Assembly (NCBI GenBank): GCA_934654815.1 | Contig: CAKUGU010000051.1 | Span: forward strand, 1 to 14,532 | Source of the DNA: an uncultured Ellagibacter sp. | Lineage (GTDB): Bacteria; Actinomycetota; Coriobacteriia; Coriobacteriales; Eggerthellaceae | Length of the DNA: 14,532 nt | Direction of reading: 5' to 3' | Shown: positions 1 to 8,700 of the stretch, one piece after another | How positions within the stretch are numbered: the first letter of the stretch is position 1 | Layout: each line of letters opens with the position of its first letter | Program-made: the position numbers and the translations under genes | The notes under the pieces: model-generated | What the model was told of the DNA's origin: nothing | Databases searched by the model: none | The model's input: only the letters and a program-made list of their open reading frames with translations

Positions 1-2237
1 AGAACTCCATCAAGATCATCGGCGACCACACCGACAAGTACGTCCAGGCGTACTTCCAGTACGACTCCAAGAAGACGGGCGGCGTGACCATCTCGCATTT
101 GCGCTTCGGCGATTCTCCCATCAGGAGCCCCTACTACATCAACAAGGCCGACTTCGTCGCGTGCCATAACCCCAGCTACATCACGAAGAACTTCCCCATC
201 GTGAAGGACGTGAAGCCGGGCGGCACGTTCATGATCAACTGCCAGTGGACGCCCGAAGAGCTCGAGCATCACCTGTCCGCCGAGGCCAAGCGCTACATCG
301 CGAACAACGACGTCAAGCTCTACACCATCAACGCCATCGATCTCGCCATCGAGATCGGCATGGGCAAGCGCACGAACACCATCCTGCAGTCGGCGTTCTT
401 CACGCTCGCCGGCGTGCTTCCGCAGGCCGACGCCATCCAGTACATGAAGGACGCGGCCACGAAGTCCTACCTCAAGAAGGGGCAGGCCATCGTCGACATG
501 AACCACAAGGCGATCGAGGCCGGCGCCACGGCGTTCGTGAAGATCGACGTCCCCGCTTCCTGGGCGACCGCGACCGACGATGCCCCCGCCCCCGAGCTTT
601 CCGGCAGCCCCGCGCTCGTGAAGCAGGTGCGCGAGATCATGGAGCCGGTCGGCCGCATGGACGGCGACTCGCTGCCCGTCTCCGCCTTCGTCGGACACGA
701 AGACGGCCAGTTCGAGCAGGGCGCTTCCGCGTACGAGAAGCGCGGCGTCGCGGTGAGCGTGCCGAAGTGGGAATCCTCCACGTGCATCGAGTGCAACCAG
801 TGCTCGTTCGTGTGCCCGCACGCCACCATCCGCCCCTACGCGCTTACTGCGGAAGAGGTCGCGGCGGCTCCCCAGAACCTCGTCGTCATCCCGATGAAGG
901 GCAAGCTCAAGGACGCCTACCAGTACACGCTCGCGATCTCGCCGCTCGACTGCATGGGCTGCGCGGTGTGCATCAGCGCGTGCCCCACGAACTCGCTTAC
1001 CATGGTCGCCTCCGAGGGCGAGCTCGCCGAGCAGGACGTGTTCGACTACTGCGTGGCGAAGGTGGCCGACAAGCCCGAGGCGCAGGACAACTCCGTGAAG
1101 GGCAGCCAGTTCAAACAGCCGCTCCTCGAGTTCTCCGGTTCCTGCGCGGGCTGCGCGGAAACCTCCTACGCGCGTCTCGTCACCCAGCTGTTCGGCGATC
1201 GCATGTTCATTTCCAACGCCACGGGCTGCTCGTCCATCTGGGGCGGTCCCGCCGCCACGTCGCCGTACACGGTGAACAAGGACGGCCACGGTCCTGCGTG
1301 GGCGAACTCGCTGTTCGAGGACAACGCCGAGCACGGTTACGGCATGCTCATCGGCCACAACGCGGTGCGCAACCGCGCCATCGCGAACCTGCGCCAGATG
1401 GTCGAAAGCGACAAGGCGTCCGACGAACTCAAGGCGCGCTTCGATAAGTTCCTCGAGACGAAAGACGACTCCGCGGCGAACGCCGAAGCGGTGCGCGCCC
1501 TCATCCCCGAGGTGCAGAAGGCCGCTGACGCCGGCTGCCCGATCGCGCCCGAGGTGCTGAAGGACCAGGCGTACCTCGCCAAGAAGTCCATCTGGATCTT
1601 CGGCGGCGACGGCTGGGCCTACGACATCGGCTACGGCGGACTCGACCATGTGCTCGCTTCCGGCGAGGACGTCAACGTGTTCGTGTTCGATACCGAGGTG
1701 TACTCCAACACCGGCGGTCAGGCTTCGAAGGCGTCCAACATCGGCCAGGTCGCGCAGTTCGCCGCCGCCGGCAAGAGCGTCGCGAAGAAGAGCCTTGCCG
1801 AGATCGCCATGCAGTACGGCTACGTCTACGTGGCGCAGGTCGCCATGGGCGCGAAGCCGGCGCAGACCATCAAGGCGATCGCCGAGGCCGAGGCCTACCA
1901 CGGCCCCTCGCTCATCATCGGTTACTCGCCGTGCGAGATGCACGCCATCAAGGGCGGCATGAAGAACTGCCAGGAAGAGATGAAGAAGGCCGTCGACTGC
2001 GGCTACTGGAACCTCTTCCGTTACAACCCGGCGGCGCCGGCGGGCAAGAAGTTCACGCTCGACTGCAAGGAGCCTGCGGGCGGCTACCAGGAATTCCTCA
2101 TGAACGAGGCGCGCTACAGCCGCCTTACCCGCGAGTTCCCCGAGCGCGCGACCGAGCTGTTCGAGCGCAACGAGGAAGCGGCCATCGAGCGCTACAACCA
2201 CCTCGTGAAGCTGAAGGACCTCTACGCCGAGGACTAG
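1..2237 (+). CDS. nifJ: Pyruvate:ferredoxin (flavodoxin) oxidoreductase, 3' part (start lies upstream of the window)
   Basis: This enzyme oxidatively decarboxylates pyruvate with CoA to acetyl-CoA and CO2 and reduces ferredoxin in the cytoplasm of anaerobes. The reading frame is open from base 3, so the GTG at 84 is internal; about 744 residues remain of a family usually near 1,180. Two ferredoxin-type [4Fe-4S] motifs are visible: CIECNQCSFVCP from base 783 and CMGCAVCISACP from base 951. The proximal-cluster cysteines follow: CAGC from 1143, the cysteine of NATGC near 1227, and the late cysteine of VDCGYWNLF near 2000. The thiamine-diphosphate site is GDGWAYDIGYGG (near 1605) with DTEVYSNTGG (near 1690). 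The order of ferredoxin domain then TPP domain is that of single-chain PFOR/NifJ. The TAG stop is followed by a strong terminator, so transcription probably ends here. Family assignment is certain; the electron acceptor (ferredoxin or flavodoxin) cannot be read from the sequence. Confidence 0.97.
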   Translation, partial: NSIKIIGDHTDKYVQAYFQYDSKKTGGVTISHLRFGDSPIRSPYYINKADFVACHNPSYITKNFPIVKDVKPGGTFMINCQWTPEELEHHLSAEAKRYIANNDVKLYTINAIDLAIEIGMGKRTNTILQSAFFTLAGVLPQADAIQYMKDAATKSYLKKGQAIVDMNHKAIEAGATAFVKIDVPASWATATDDAPAPELSGSPALVKQVREIMEPVGRMDGDSLPVSAFVGHEDGQFEQGASAYEKRGVAVSVPKWESSTCIECNQCSFVCPHATIRPYALTAEEVAAAPQNLVVIPMKGKLKDAYQYTLAISPLDCMGCAVCISACPTNSLTMVASEGELAEQDVFDYCVAKVADKPEAQDNSVKGSQFKQPLLEFSGSCAGCAETSYARLVTQLFGDRMFISNATGCSSIWGGPAATSPYTVNKDGHGPAWANSLFEDNAEHGYGMLIGHNAVRNRAIANLRQMVESDKASDELKARFDKFLETKDDSAANAEAVRALIPEVQKAADAGCPIAPEVLKDQAYLAKKSIWIFGGDGWAYDIGYGGLDHVLASGEDVNVFVFDTEVYSNTGGQASKASNIGQVAQFAAAGKSVAKKSLAEIAMQYGYVYVAQVAMGAKPAQTIKAIAEAEAYHGPSLIIGYSPCEMHAIKGGMKNCQEEMKKAVDCGYWNLFRYNPAAPAGKKFTLDCKEPAGGYQEFLMNEARYSRLTREFPERATELFERNEEAAIERYNHLVKLKDLYAED

Positions 2238-2241
2238 CGTC

Positions 2242-2261
2242 GCCAAGCTTGGCCTGCGGCC
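2242..2261. repeat. Two small adjacent palindromes after the nifJ stop
   Basis: GCCAAGCTTGGC (2242-2253) is a perfect 12-base palindrome. It overlaps GGCC-TGC-GGCC (2251-2261), a short hairpin. Neither has a T run. They lie between the nifJ stop and its terminator and could help protect the mRNA 3' end, but no role can be shown. Confidence 0.35.
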
Positions 2262-2279
2262 TTCATAGCGCTTGATCGC

Positions 2280-2318
2280 ATCCCCTCGTTCCCAAGTGCG
2301 GGAACGAGGGGATTTTTC
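2280..2318 (+). terminator. Rho-independent terminator of nifJ
   Basis: A perfect 14-bp stem pairs 2280-2293 with 2300-2313 around a 6-base loop (AAGTGC), and the T run begins at 2313. It starts 43 bases after the nifJ stop codon. It is strong in the + direction only, since the reverse direction lacks a T run. Confidence 0.92.
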
Positions 2319-2341
2319 ATGTCGGGCGCCGTTCGGTCGGG

Positions 2342-2347
2342 TATGAT
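2342..2347 (+). promoter_or_regulatory. Possible -10 element for the first zinc-ribbon gene
   Basis: TATGAT matches five of six bases of the -10 consensus and lies between the nifJ terminator and the next gene. No good -35 is seen 16-18 bases upstream. If used, it gives a leader of about 40 bases. It is supported mainly by the need for a new promoter after the terminator. Confidence 0.35.
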
Positions 2348-2394
2348 GCGGGTGAAACGGTAGGTTCTGCTTCTGGAACGGGGTGGTTCGCGTC

Positions 2395-2604
2395 ATGAAA
2401 GCGCCCAAGGACGTGGCGATCAAAGCGCAGGGTTTGCGAATCGGCAACGGGGTCGAGGTGCCGGCGATCGCGTTTATCTGCCGCTCGTGCGGACGAAAGC
2501 TGCGGCCGGGCGAGGGGTCGCGCACGTGCCCTGAATGCGGGAGCCACGACATCGCGACGGTGGCCGATCCCACGCGCACCGTCGTCGTCCGCCGCGCGTG
2601 TTGA
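2395..2604 (+). CDS. Small zinc-ribbon protein (paralogue 1), function unknown
   Basis: This is a 69-residue protein of unrecognised function. Its centre carries CRSCG, a PGEG turn, then CPECGSHDI, so four cysteines are spaced as in a zinc ribbon; the last residue is a fifth cysteine. The second half ends in a basic, valine-rich strand (TRTVVVRRAC). The ATG at 2395 is preferred because GGGGTGG (2380-2386) sits 8 bases upstream as a modest ribosome-binding site. An in-frame GTG at 2383 would add four residues but overlaps that site. The neighbouring gene at 2718 is a clear paralogue sharing the pattern F-[IV]-C-R-x-C-G, L-x-P-G-E, C-x-x-C-G-S-x-D-I. The ribbon resembles the zinc domain of HypA-type metallochaperones, but the nickel-binding N-terminus is absent, so HypA function is not inferred. 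No signal peptide or membrane segment is seen, so it is probably cytoplasmic. Confidence 0.75.
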   Translation: MKAPKDVAIKAQGLRIGNGVEVPAIAFICRSCGRKLRPGEGSRTCPECGSHDIATVADPTRTVVVRRAC

Positions 2605-2614
2605 GGGTAACGTT

Positions 2615-2631
2615 CTTGCCGGTGCGGCAAG
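2615..2631. other. Hairpin between the two zinc-ribbon genes
   Basis: CTTGCCG-GTG-CGGCAAG forms a perfect 7-bp stem with a 3-base loop, ten bases after the first zinc-ribbon stop. It is not followed by a T run on either strand, so it is at best a weak terminator or an mRNA-end stabiliser. Confidence 0.4.
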
Positions 2632-2675
2632 CGATGACTAAAAAAAGTTTGAGTATCCCCTTGCGCTTCTCCTCT

Positions 2676-2684
2676 TGCTAGACT
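2676..2684 (+). promoter_or_regulatory. Possible extended -10 promoter of the second zinc-ribbon gene
   Basis: TGC-TAGACT reads as an extended -10 (TGn plus a four-of-six hexamer). It lies just downstream of an A-rich run (2640-2646). TTGAGT at 2649-2654 is too far upstream for a normal -35. The start site would be near 2691, leaving a leader of about 27 bases. This is a tentative call. Confidence 0.35.
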
Positions 2685-2717
2685 CGCCTTCGACGAAGCA
2701 AGGGAAGGGGGGCAACG

Positions 2718-2939
2718 ATGGCGCTCGATTCATTCAAAGACCTCGGTGCCGACGTGCAGTTCGGATCGACGGGTGGGAACTCGACTTATACGGTCGCGAC
2801 GACTACGTTTGTTTGTAGGAACTGCGGGCATGAGCTCTACCCGGGCGAAAGCTATAAAAAATGCTCGGTATGCGGAAGCACCGATATCGAAGCGATTCGC
2901 GACCGAAGCAAACGGGTCGAAATCCAATGCGCCGCTTGA
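2718..2939 (+). CDS. Small zinc-ribbon protein (paralogue 2), function unknown
   Basis: This 73-residue protein is a paralogue of the gene just upstream. It has a variable polar N-terminus of about 30 residues. The zinc ribbon CRNCGHELYPGES...CSVCGSTDIEAI follows at about residues 34-60, then a charged strand ending in QCAA. Four cysteines in two C-x2-C pairs fit one zinc ion. The ATG is well supported by the purine-rich ribosome-binding site GGAAGGGGGG (2703-2712), five bases upstream and much stronger than that of paralogue 1. The stop is followed 11 bases later by an intrinsic terminator, so the gene is probably monocistronic. No enzymatic motif is present. A protein- or nucleic-acid-binding adaptor is conceivable, but no function is assigned. 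Confidence that it is a real gene is high because of its site, terminator and paralogue. Confidence 0.85.
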   Translation: MALDSFKDLGADVQFGSTGGNSTYTVATTTFVCRNCGHELYPGESYKKCSVCGSTDIEAIRDRSKRVEIQCAA

Positions 2940-2949
2940 TAGCGCATTC

Positions 2950-2980
2950 AAGCCGCCGGTCTGGCGGCTTTCTTTTTTCT
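2950..2980 (+). terminator. Rho-independent terminator after the second zinc-ribbon gene
   Basis: AAGCCGCC (2950-2957) pairs perfectly with GGCGGCTT (2963-2970) around the loop GGTCT. The T-rich tract TCTTTTTTCT (2971-2980) follows. It separates the zinc-ribbon gene from addB. Confidence 0.92.
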
Positions 2981-3010
2981 CATGGCGGCGAAATATCCCA
3001 TGCCGCTCGC

Positions 3011-3046
3011 TTCAATTAGTACAAACGTTCGTGCTATAATGCGTCT
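3011..3046 (+). promoter_or_regulatory. addBA promoter, predicted to give a leaderless mRNA
   Basis: A consensus -10 TATAAT (3035-3040) is extended by TGC (3032-3034), with TTCAAT (3011-3016) 18 bases upstream as a weak -35. Counting the last T of the hexamer as -7 puts +1 at 3047, the A of the addB ATG. No ribosome-binding site lies between the -10 and the ATG. The predicted transcript therefore starts at its own start codon, a mode that is common in actinobacteria. Confidence 0.75.
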
Positions 3047-5776
3047 ATGATAACGAACGAGAACATACCTTACGATGTGGTTCTTCTGCCCACGCAGGCC
3101 GAAGCGGTCGCGTTTCGCAAGAAGGCGGCGCAGGACAGGGGCCCTCGGGCGCTTTTCGGCGTTTTCGTCACTACGTTCCCCTCATGGATAGCCGATTTAT
3201 GGGAATTGCACGGCGACGGTCGCCGCATCGCCGCGGCCGTTGAACGCGATATGGTCGCGCGCTCGCTGTGCGAGCAGGCAGAATGCGCCCCCGGCGTCGA
3301 CGGCGTCGTCTCAGAATGCCTATCGCGCGCTTGCGGTATCGCGGAGTTCGACGAGGCGGTTGCCGCAGCATCGCAGGGGGCGGTGCCCGAGGAATTCTCC
3401 CCGGCCGAGGCCGAGGCGCTCCAGTTGTGCGGCAAGGTGCTCGTCGCCTATGAGGAACTCGGCCTCGTGGAGTTCGGCGAGGCGGTGCGCATCGTTCGCG
3501 AGTCGTTGCCCGAGCGGCCTTTGAGCGTCCGTGTCGCGCTCGGGCGCCCGCTCAACGCCGTCGAGGCGCGCTATTTCGAAGGGCTGCCGCTTGCGCAGGT
3601 TTCCTTCGAAGGCGATGAGCAGTGCGAGGTCTCGAAGGCCCCCGCGTCGGTTTCGGTCCGTTTCGGCTTCCCCTCGGGGCGCTATGCCGAGCCTGCTCTC
3701 ATCAACCGGCAGGTCGTGCCGTTTCTCGCGAGGGGAAGCGTCCTTATCGCGTCGCGCGATCCGCTTGAGCTGTTCTCCTCGTGCTGCGAGAGCCTCGCGA
3801 ATGCGGGCGCGGCATGCGTGCTGCGCTCGCGTGTTCCCTTCTCGCAGACCGACTTCGGCCGCGCCTTTTACGCGGTGCGGGCCTTTCTCGCGGGCGACGA
3901 ATGGAAGGCAAGCGATCTGGCCGATTTCCTGCTTTCCCCGCTTTCGGGCATGCCTACCTCGGCGGCGTACGCGATCGACGCGCGCGTGCGCGGAGACCGC
4001 CTTATCGAGCGCAAGGCGATCGTCTCCGAGCTGCGCGAGAAAAGCCGGACGTTCGAGCTGCTCGAGGAAATCGCCGCCGACCCCGAGGCGGACATCCTCC
4101 TTGGGGCGTTCGAAGACGTCGTCGCCTCGATGACGGGCCGATGCGAGGCATGGCGCCGCGAACAGCTTTGCGCTATCTCCGCTTTGCGCGAGGTCACGTC
4201 GGCGGCCCGCCTCGTTGGGGCCGGTATGGATGCATGCCTGTCGCAGCTGGGCCGGGCGAGCGTCCCCGTCGCCCGCGTGCTGAACCCGAAGGCGCCGGCG
4301 TGTCCGGAAGCGCAAGAGGGCGATGCGGGCCGCGAAGCGCCTGTCGTCACCTTCGTCGACTACTCAGGCGCCCGCGCGCTCGCCGGCGCTCCCTATGAAC
4401 TGGTTGTCGCCGCCGATTTGGCGAGCGCGGCCTTTCCCGCCGCAGACGCCGATTCCGCGGCCGATTCCCTGTTGCTGAAACGGGGGATCGCGCGGACCGA
4501 CAACGCGCTTTCGCGCATGCGCCGCTCGTTTTCCGCGCTTGCGCAGATGGCGGGCGAGGAGCTGCTTATCGTTCGGTGCCTTAACGATTCCGACGCCGAG
4601 CCGACGTATCCCGCCGCCGTGTTGGAAGAATTCATCGATTGCTACCGCCCCGACCCGTCCGCGACCGACGACATCGACAATCCGTACGCGTTGCCTCCCT
4701 GTTTCCTCGAGGACATCTCCGAATGCGGTGAGGAGGCGCTCGTCGAGAACGCGCTGGTCGGCATGCTGCCTGCACCCGAATCCGCGTTGATGGAACGTCC
4801 CGTTGCAGGGGAAGTCTCTCCCGATGCGCGACCCTACGTGGTCTTGCCGCGCATCGTGGGCGGCAAGGTGGTCGAAGACCCGTGCCTTTCCCCCTCGCAG
4901 ATCGAGAGCTATCTCGAATGCCCCTATAAATGGTTCGCCCAGAGAAGGCTCCGCCTCGAGATCATCGACGAAGGGTTCGGGGCGTTGCAGATGGGCGACT
5001 TCGCCCACGCCGCGTTCAAGAGCTTCTACGTGCACTTCCAGGAAGAGGTTGCGCCTAAGGTGACCGAGCAGACGCTTCCCGAGGCGCGCCATATCATGTC
5101 CGACGTCGTCGACCGCCATCTGGCGTATCAGGCGGATATGAAGCCGACGGACAATCGGCTTCTCCCGAAGACGGAGCTCGAACAGCGCGAGGTCGCCGAC
5201 TTGAAGAGGAAGCTCGTGGGTTTTCTGCCCTTCGAGGCCAAGCTTCTGCCGTCGTTTCATCCGGCTTATCTGGAATACGACGTCGCGCAAGGGTCGGTTG
5301 CCGAATACGCAGGTCATACGATCGTGGGAACGGCCGATCGCATCGACGTCGACGGGTCGGGGCATGCCGTCGTCCTTGATTACAAAGCGTCGATTTCCCC
5401 CGTCTATGACTATGCGGAACGCGCCGAAACCGGCGCGGGCAAGGTGCAGGCCCTCATCTACGCGCAAGTGATCCGCCGCGCGCTCGGCCTTGAGGTGGCA
5501 GGTGCGCTCTACGTTCGCTACGGGAAGACATGCAAGGTTTCCGGCGCATTCGACGGCACGTACCTCGAGGCGCCCCATCTGCCGAATATGCGCCACGCCC
5601 GATGCGAAGTCTCGCCTGCGAGTGGTCTTGCCTTTGCGGACGTGCTCGACCGGACGGAGGAAGCGGTCGCCCAAGGGATCGACCGGATGCTCGCGGGGGA
5701 TGTGCGCCCGCGCCCGCAAGGCGCTTATGCCTGCAAGTACTGCCCCGTGCTCTCATGCCCTGAAAGGATTCGATAA
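3047..5776 (+). CDS. addB: AddB-type subunit of the AddAB helicase-nuclease (PD-(D/E)XK nuclease with Fe-S cluster motif)
   Basis: AddB joins AddA to process double-strand breaks for RecA-mediated recombination. The 909 residues end in a RecB-family nuclease domain: H654 (GDFAHAAF), D764 (GTADRID), D778 and K780 (LDYK), and a glutamine in KVQALIY. The nuclease is bracketed by four cysteines in the AddB Fe-S pattern: C625 (LECPYKW) and C896, C899, C904 (CKYCPVLSC). The N-terminal two-thirds correspond to the helicase-like region but show no Walker A motif, so ATP-driven translocation probably depends on AddA. The protein is shorter than Bacillus AddB, which has about 1,160 residues. The ATG at 3047 is chosen because the promoter places the mRNA 5' end there. 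addA starts two bases after the stop. Generic annotations would be PD-(D/E)XK nuclease family protein or RecB-like exonuclease. Confidence 0.88.
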   Translation: MITNENIPYDVVLLPTQAEAVAFRKKAAQDRGPRALFGVFVTTFPSWIADLWELHGDGRRIAAAVERDMVARSLCEQAECAPGVDGVVSECLSRACGIAEFDEAVAAASQGAVPEEFSPAEAEALQLCGKVLVAYEELGLVEFGEAVRIVRESLPERPLSVRVALGRPLNAVEARYFEGLPLAQVSFEGDEQCEVSKAPASVSVRFGFPSGRYAEPALINRQVVPFLARGSVLIASRDPLELFSSCCESLANAGAACVLRSRVPFSQTDFGRAFYAVRAFLAGDEWKASDLADFLLSPLSGMPTSAAYAIDARVRGDRLIERKAIVSELREKSRTFELLEEIAADPEADILLGAFEDVVASMTGRCEAWRREQLCAISALREVTSAARLVGAGMDACLSQLGRASVPVARVLNPKAPACPEAQEGDAGREAPVVTFVDYSGARALAGAPYELVVAADLASAAFPAADADSAADSLLLKRGIARTDNALSRMRRSFSALAQMAGEELLIVRCLNDSDAEPTYPAAVLEEFIDCYRPDPSATDDIDNPYALPPCFLEDISECGEEALVENALVGMLPAPESALMERPVAGEVSPDARPYVVLPRIVGGKVVEDPCLSPSQIESYLECPYKWFAQRRLRLEIIDEGFGALQMGDFAHAAFKSFYVHFQEEVAPKVTEQTLPEARHIMSDVVDRHLAYQADMKPTDNRLLPKTELEQREVADLKRKLVGFLPFEAKLLPSFHPAYLEYDVAQGSVAEYAGHTIVGTADRIDVDGSGHAVVLDYKASISPVYDYAERAETGAGKVQALIYAQVIRRALGLEVAGALYVRYGKTCKVSGAFDGTYLEAPHLPNMRHARCEVSPASGLAFADVLDRTEEAVAQGIDRMLAGDVRPRPQGAYACKYCPVLSCPERIR

Positions 5777-5778
5777 CG

Positions 5779-8700
5779 ATGGCGCTCACGCCCGGACAGC
5801 AAAAATGCGTCGACACCTTCGTCGGCCCCCTGTCGGTCTCGGCAGGCGCCGGAAGCGGGAAAACGTATACGCTCACCAAGCGCATCGTCAACGCGTTCGA
5901 AACGGGGTTCATCGACGACATCGGCCAGGTCCTCGCCATCACCTTTACCTCGAAGGCGGCGGGGGAAATCAAGTCGCGCGTCAAGGGTGCGCTCAAGGCA
6001 TCGGGCAGGTCCGACCAGGCACTTCTCGTCGACTCCGCTTGGATATCCACCATCCACGGCGCCTGTTCGCGCATCCTGCGCGCCCATGCGCTCGAGCTCG
6101 GTATCAACCCGGCGTTCAAAATCGCCGACGAGGCGACCGCGAGGACGATGCTCGACGAATCGCTTGAAGAGGTGCTCGGCGCTGAGAACGACCTTGTGTC
6201 GCCGTGCGGATTCGACGGCCTGTTCGAAGAGTACGGAAATTTCTCAGGCGGGTTTTCCGCAGGGTCCTCGGTCGCGGATATGGTGCGCACGCTCGTCACG
6301 AGCGCCGGGGCAAGCCCGAGCGGCATCTCGTCGCTTGTTCTGCCGCCGCCTGCGCGGGGCCTCCATCGCCTTGCGTCGGATATGCTCGATGCCGCGTCGG
6401 CCGCCATCGCCGCCGCCGAGGCGCAGAAGCAGTCGAGGTCGCGTGATACGTTCCTCGAAAGGAGCGCGAAGGCTCTCGAGGGCCTTGAATCCGCGCTCGG
6501 GAAGGAGGGCCTGTCGAGCAAGGAGCTCTTGGGGCTCTTCAACGCATTCCCGATGCCGGCGAGGAACTTCGGAAGCGCTGAATACAAGGCGCAGGCCGTC
6601 GAGCTCGCCCAGGAATACCTTTCCCTCGCATCGGAAGCGCGCCTTGGGCTCGCCGAGCCTCATCTCGCCGAGCTCGTCCAGCTTGCGAATCTCGTCTGCG
6701 ATGCGTATGCGAGAAGGAAGCGCGAAGCGGGCCTTCTCGATAACGACGACCTGCTCACCTGCGCATCGCGCATGTTCGTCGAGCATCCCGAGGTGGCGGC
6801 CGATTACACGAATCGCTTCAAGCTCATCATGATCGACGAGTTCCAAGATACCGATCAGATGCAGGTCGATATGATTAAACGCATGGCGGGCGAAGGCCTT
6901 GAGCGCCTTTGCACGGTTGGCGACGCGCAGCAGAGCATCTACCGTTTCCGCGGCGCCGATGTGTCGGTCTATCATCGCCATGTGCGGACGGTGGAGCAAT
7001 CGAATGCGGAGGGGAGCATCACGCTTTCCGACAATTTCCGCAGCCATGTCGACGTGCTCGCGTTCGTCGATCGCATTTTCAGCCAGCCTGAGGTGTTCGG
7101 CCGGTCGTTCATGTCGCTTTCCGCTTCGCGCGACGAGGCACGTGTGAAGAACCCCTACTGCGATAGCGCCCCGCGAATCGAAGTGCAATTGACGACCTAC
7201 ACGAGGGGGGTCGCGTCCGATGACGCGCGGCTCGTCGTAGCTCAGCGGATCGCCGAGCGTTTCGCAGAGCTTCGCGCAGCGGGGCAGAGCGCCTCCGACA
7301 TGGTCGTCCTCCTTGGGACGATGCGACGCGCCGACGTGTTCGCCGACGCACTGCGCGAGGCGGGCCTTCCGTGCGTCGTATCGGGCGGCTCGATCTTCTC
7401 TGCCGCCCCGGAGGTCCAGCTTATGGTCCGCCTTGCGGAGGTCATCGCGAACCCGAAGGACACAGAAGCGCTGTTCGAGGTGCTGTCGAGCGAGCTGTTC
7501 TCGCTTTCGGCGGACGATTTCATCACGCTTTCGACCCGCCTTGACGAACAGTGGGGCATCCCGCGCAGGGTGTCGCTCGACAGGGGGGTTCGTGTCCTCG
7601 CGTTCGATGCGTCGCGTGCGGAAAACGCGTCGCCTGCGCTGGTACAAGCGCTGCGTATCCTTGCCGGCATAGAAGATGCCGTCGGCGTCGCACGCGTTTC
7701 CTCCATCATGAGAAGCGTCCTGCTCGATTCCGGATGGCTCGCTCGCCTCGAAGACGGAGGCCCCGAGGGGCTTGCCCGTGCGGCGAACGTGTACAAGGCT
7801 ATCCGCATGGTCGAGGGCATCGAGAAGGAAAAAGCGCTTGGACCTGCGGGGATCGCTTCGGAGTTCAGGCTTCGTGTGGAGGTTGCGAAGGAAGCCCCCG
7901 GTGCTCTTTCCGCCACGTCGGGCGACTTCGTCCGCATCATGACCATTCATGCGAGCAAGGGCCTTGAATTTCCCGTCGTCGCCATCGCCGAGCTCCGCTC
8001 CGACGCATCGCATGCGCGAAAACTCGCATGCACGGGCATCGGCGGAAAGACGTATCTGTCGCTCGACGCGGGCGACTCCCTTGCCGCCTTTACCGAGAAG
8101 ACGTCGACCCTTATCGCGAAGTGCGGCAGCTTCGACCCCTTCACGGGCGGTAACGAACTCGATGAAGAATCGTTCGAGCAGATTATCGCGAACCCGTCCG
8201 GCCGTTCGGCGACCGAGGTCCGTGCGGCGATTCGCGAGCGCGAGCAGCGCGGCGAGGCCGAAGAGACGAAGCGTCTGCTCTACGTCGCCATCACGCGCGC
8301 TAAAGAAGCGGTTATCTGCGCCCCGATGGGCTCGCGCACGAAAAACGACGGCACGGGGCTTTCGAAGAGCGCATGGGGCGATGTGCAGTCGGCCCTTGTC
8401 GGCGAGGGAGAGGTGTTCGAGCCGGGTGTGAGCATGCTCGACTACGGCGGGGAAGCGCCCGCTCGCGTCGAGCGGGTCGACCTTTTGCCCGATCAGGCCG
8501 AAGAGGGCGGCGCCGATGGCGACGTCGATCATTCCGACGCATCGCCTTCGGCGGAGCCCGCCTTCATCGACGTCCCCGCCGTCGCGCCCTTCTCCGAGCG
8601 CCCGTACGTTCTTCCCGAATCGGCGCGGACGGGCGTATACAGCTATTCGTCCCTTGCGGAAGGCTCTTCCCATGGCGCGCGCGCCTTCGAGGCCAGCGAA

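Noticed and set aside
84..86. GTG as the start of a shortened nifJ
   Set aside because: The frame is open to the window edge, and the upstream residues (IIGDHTDKYVQAYFQYDSKK) are conserved PFOR sequence, so the gene continues upstream.
2395..2939. HypA hydrogenase nickel chaperone identity for the zinc-ribbon proteins
   Set aside because: Only the zinc ribbon is similar. The N-terminal Met-His nickel site and about 40 residues are missing, and no hydrogenase genes are nearby.
4364..5719. 451-codon minus-strand open frame inside addB
   Set aside because: Antisense shadow of addB with no recognisable domain or ribosome-binding site. The addB frame itself holds the nuclease motifs and cysteines.
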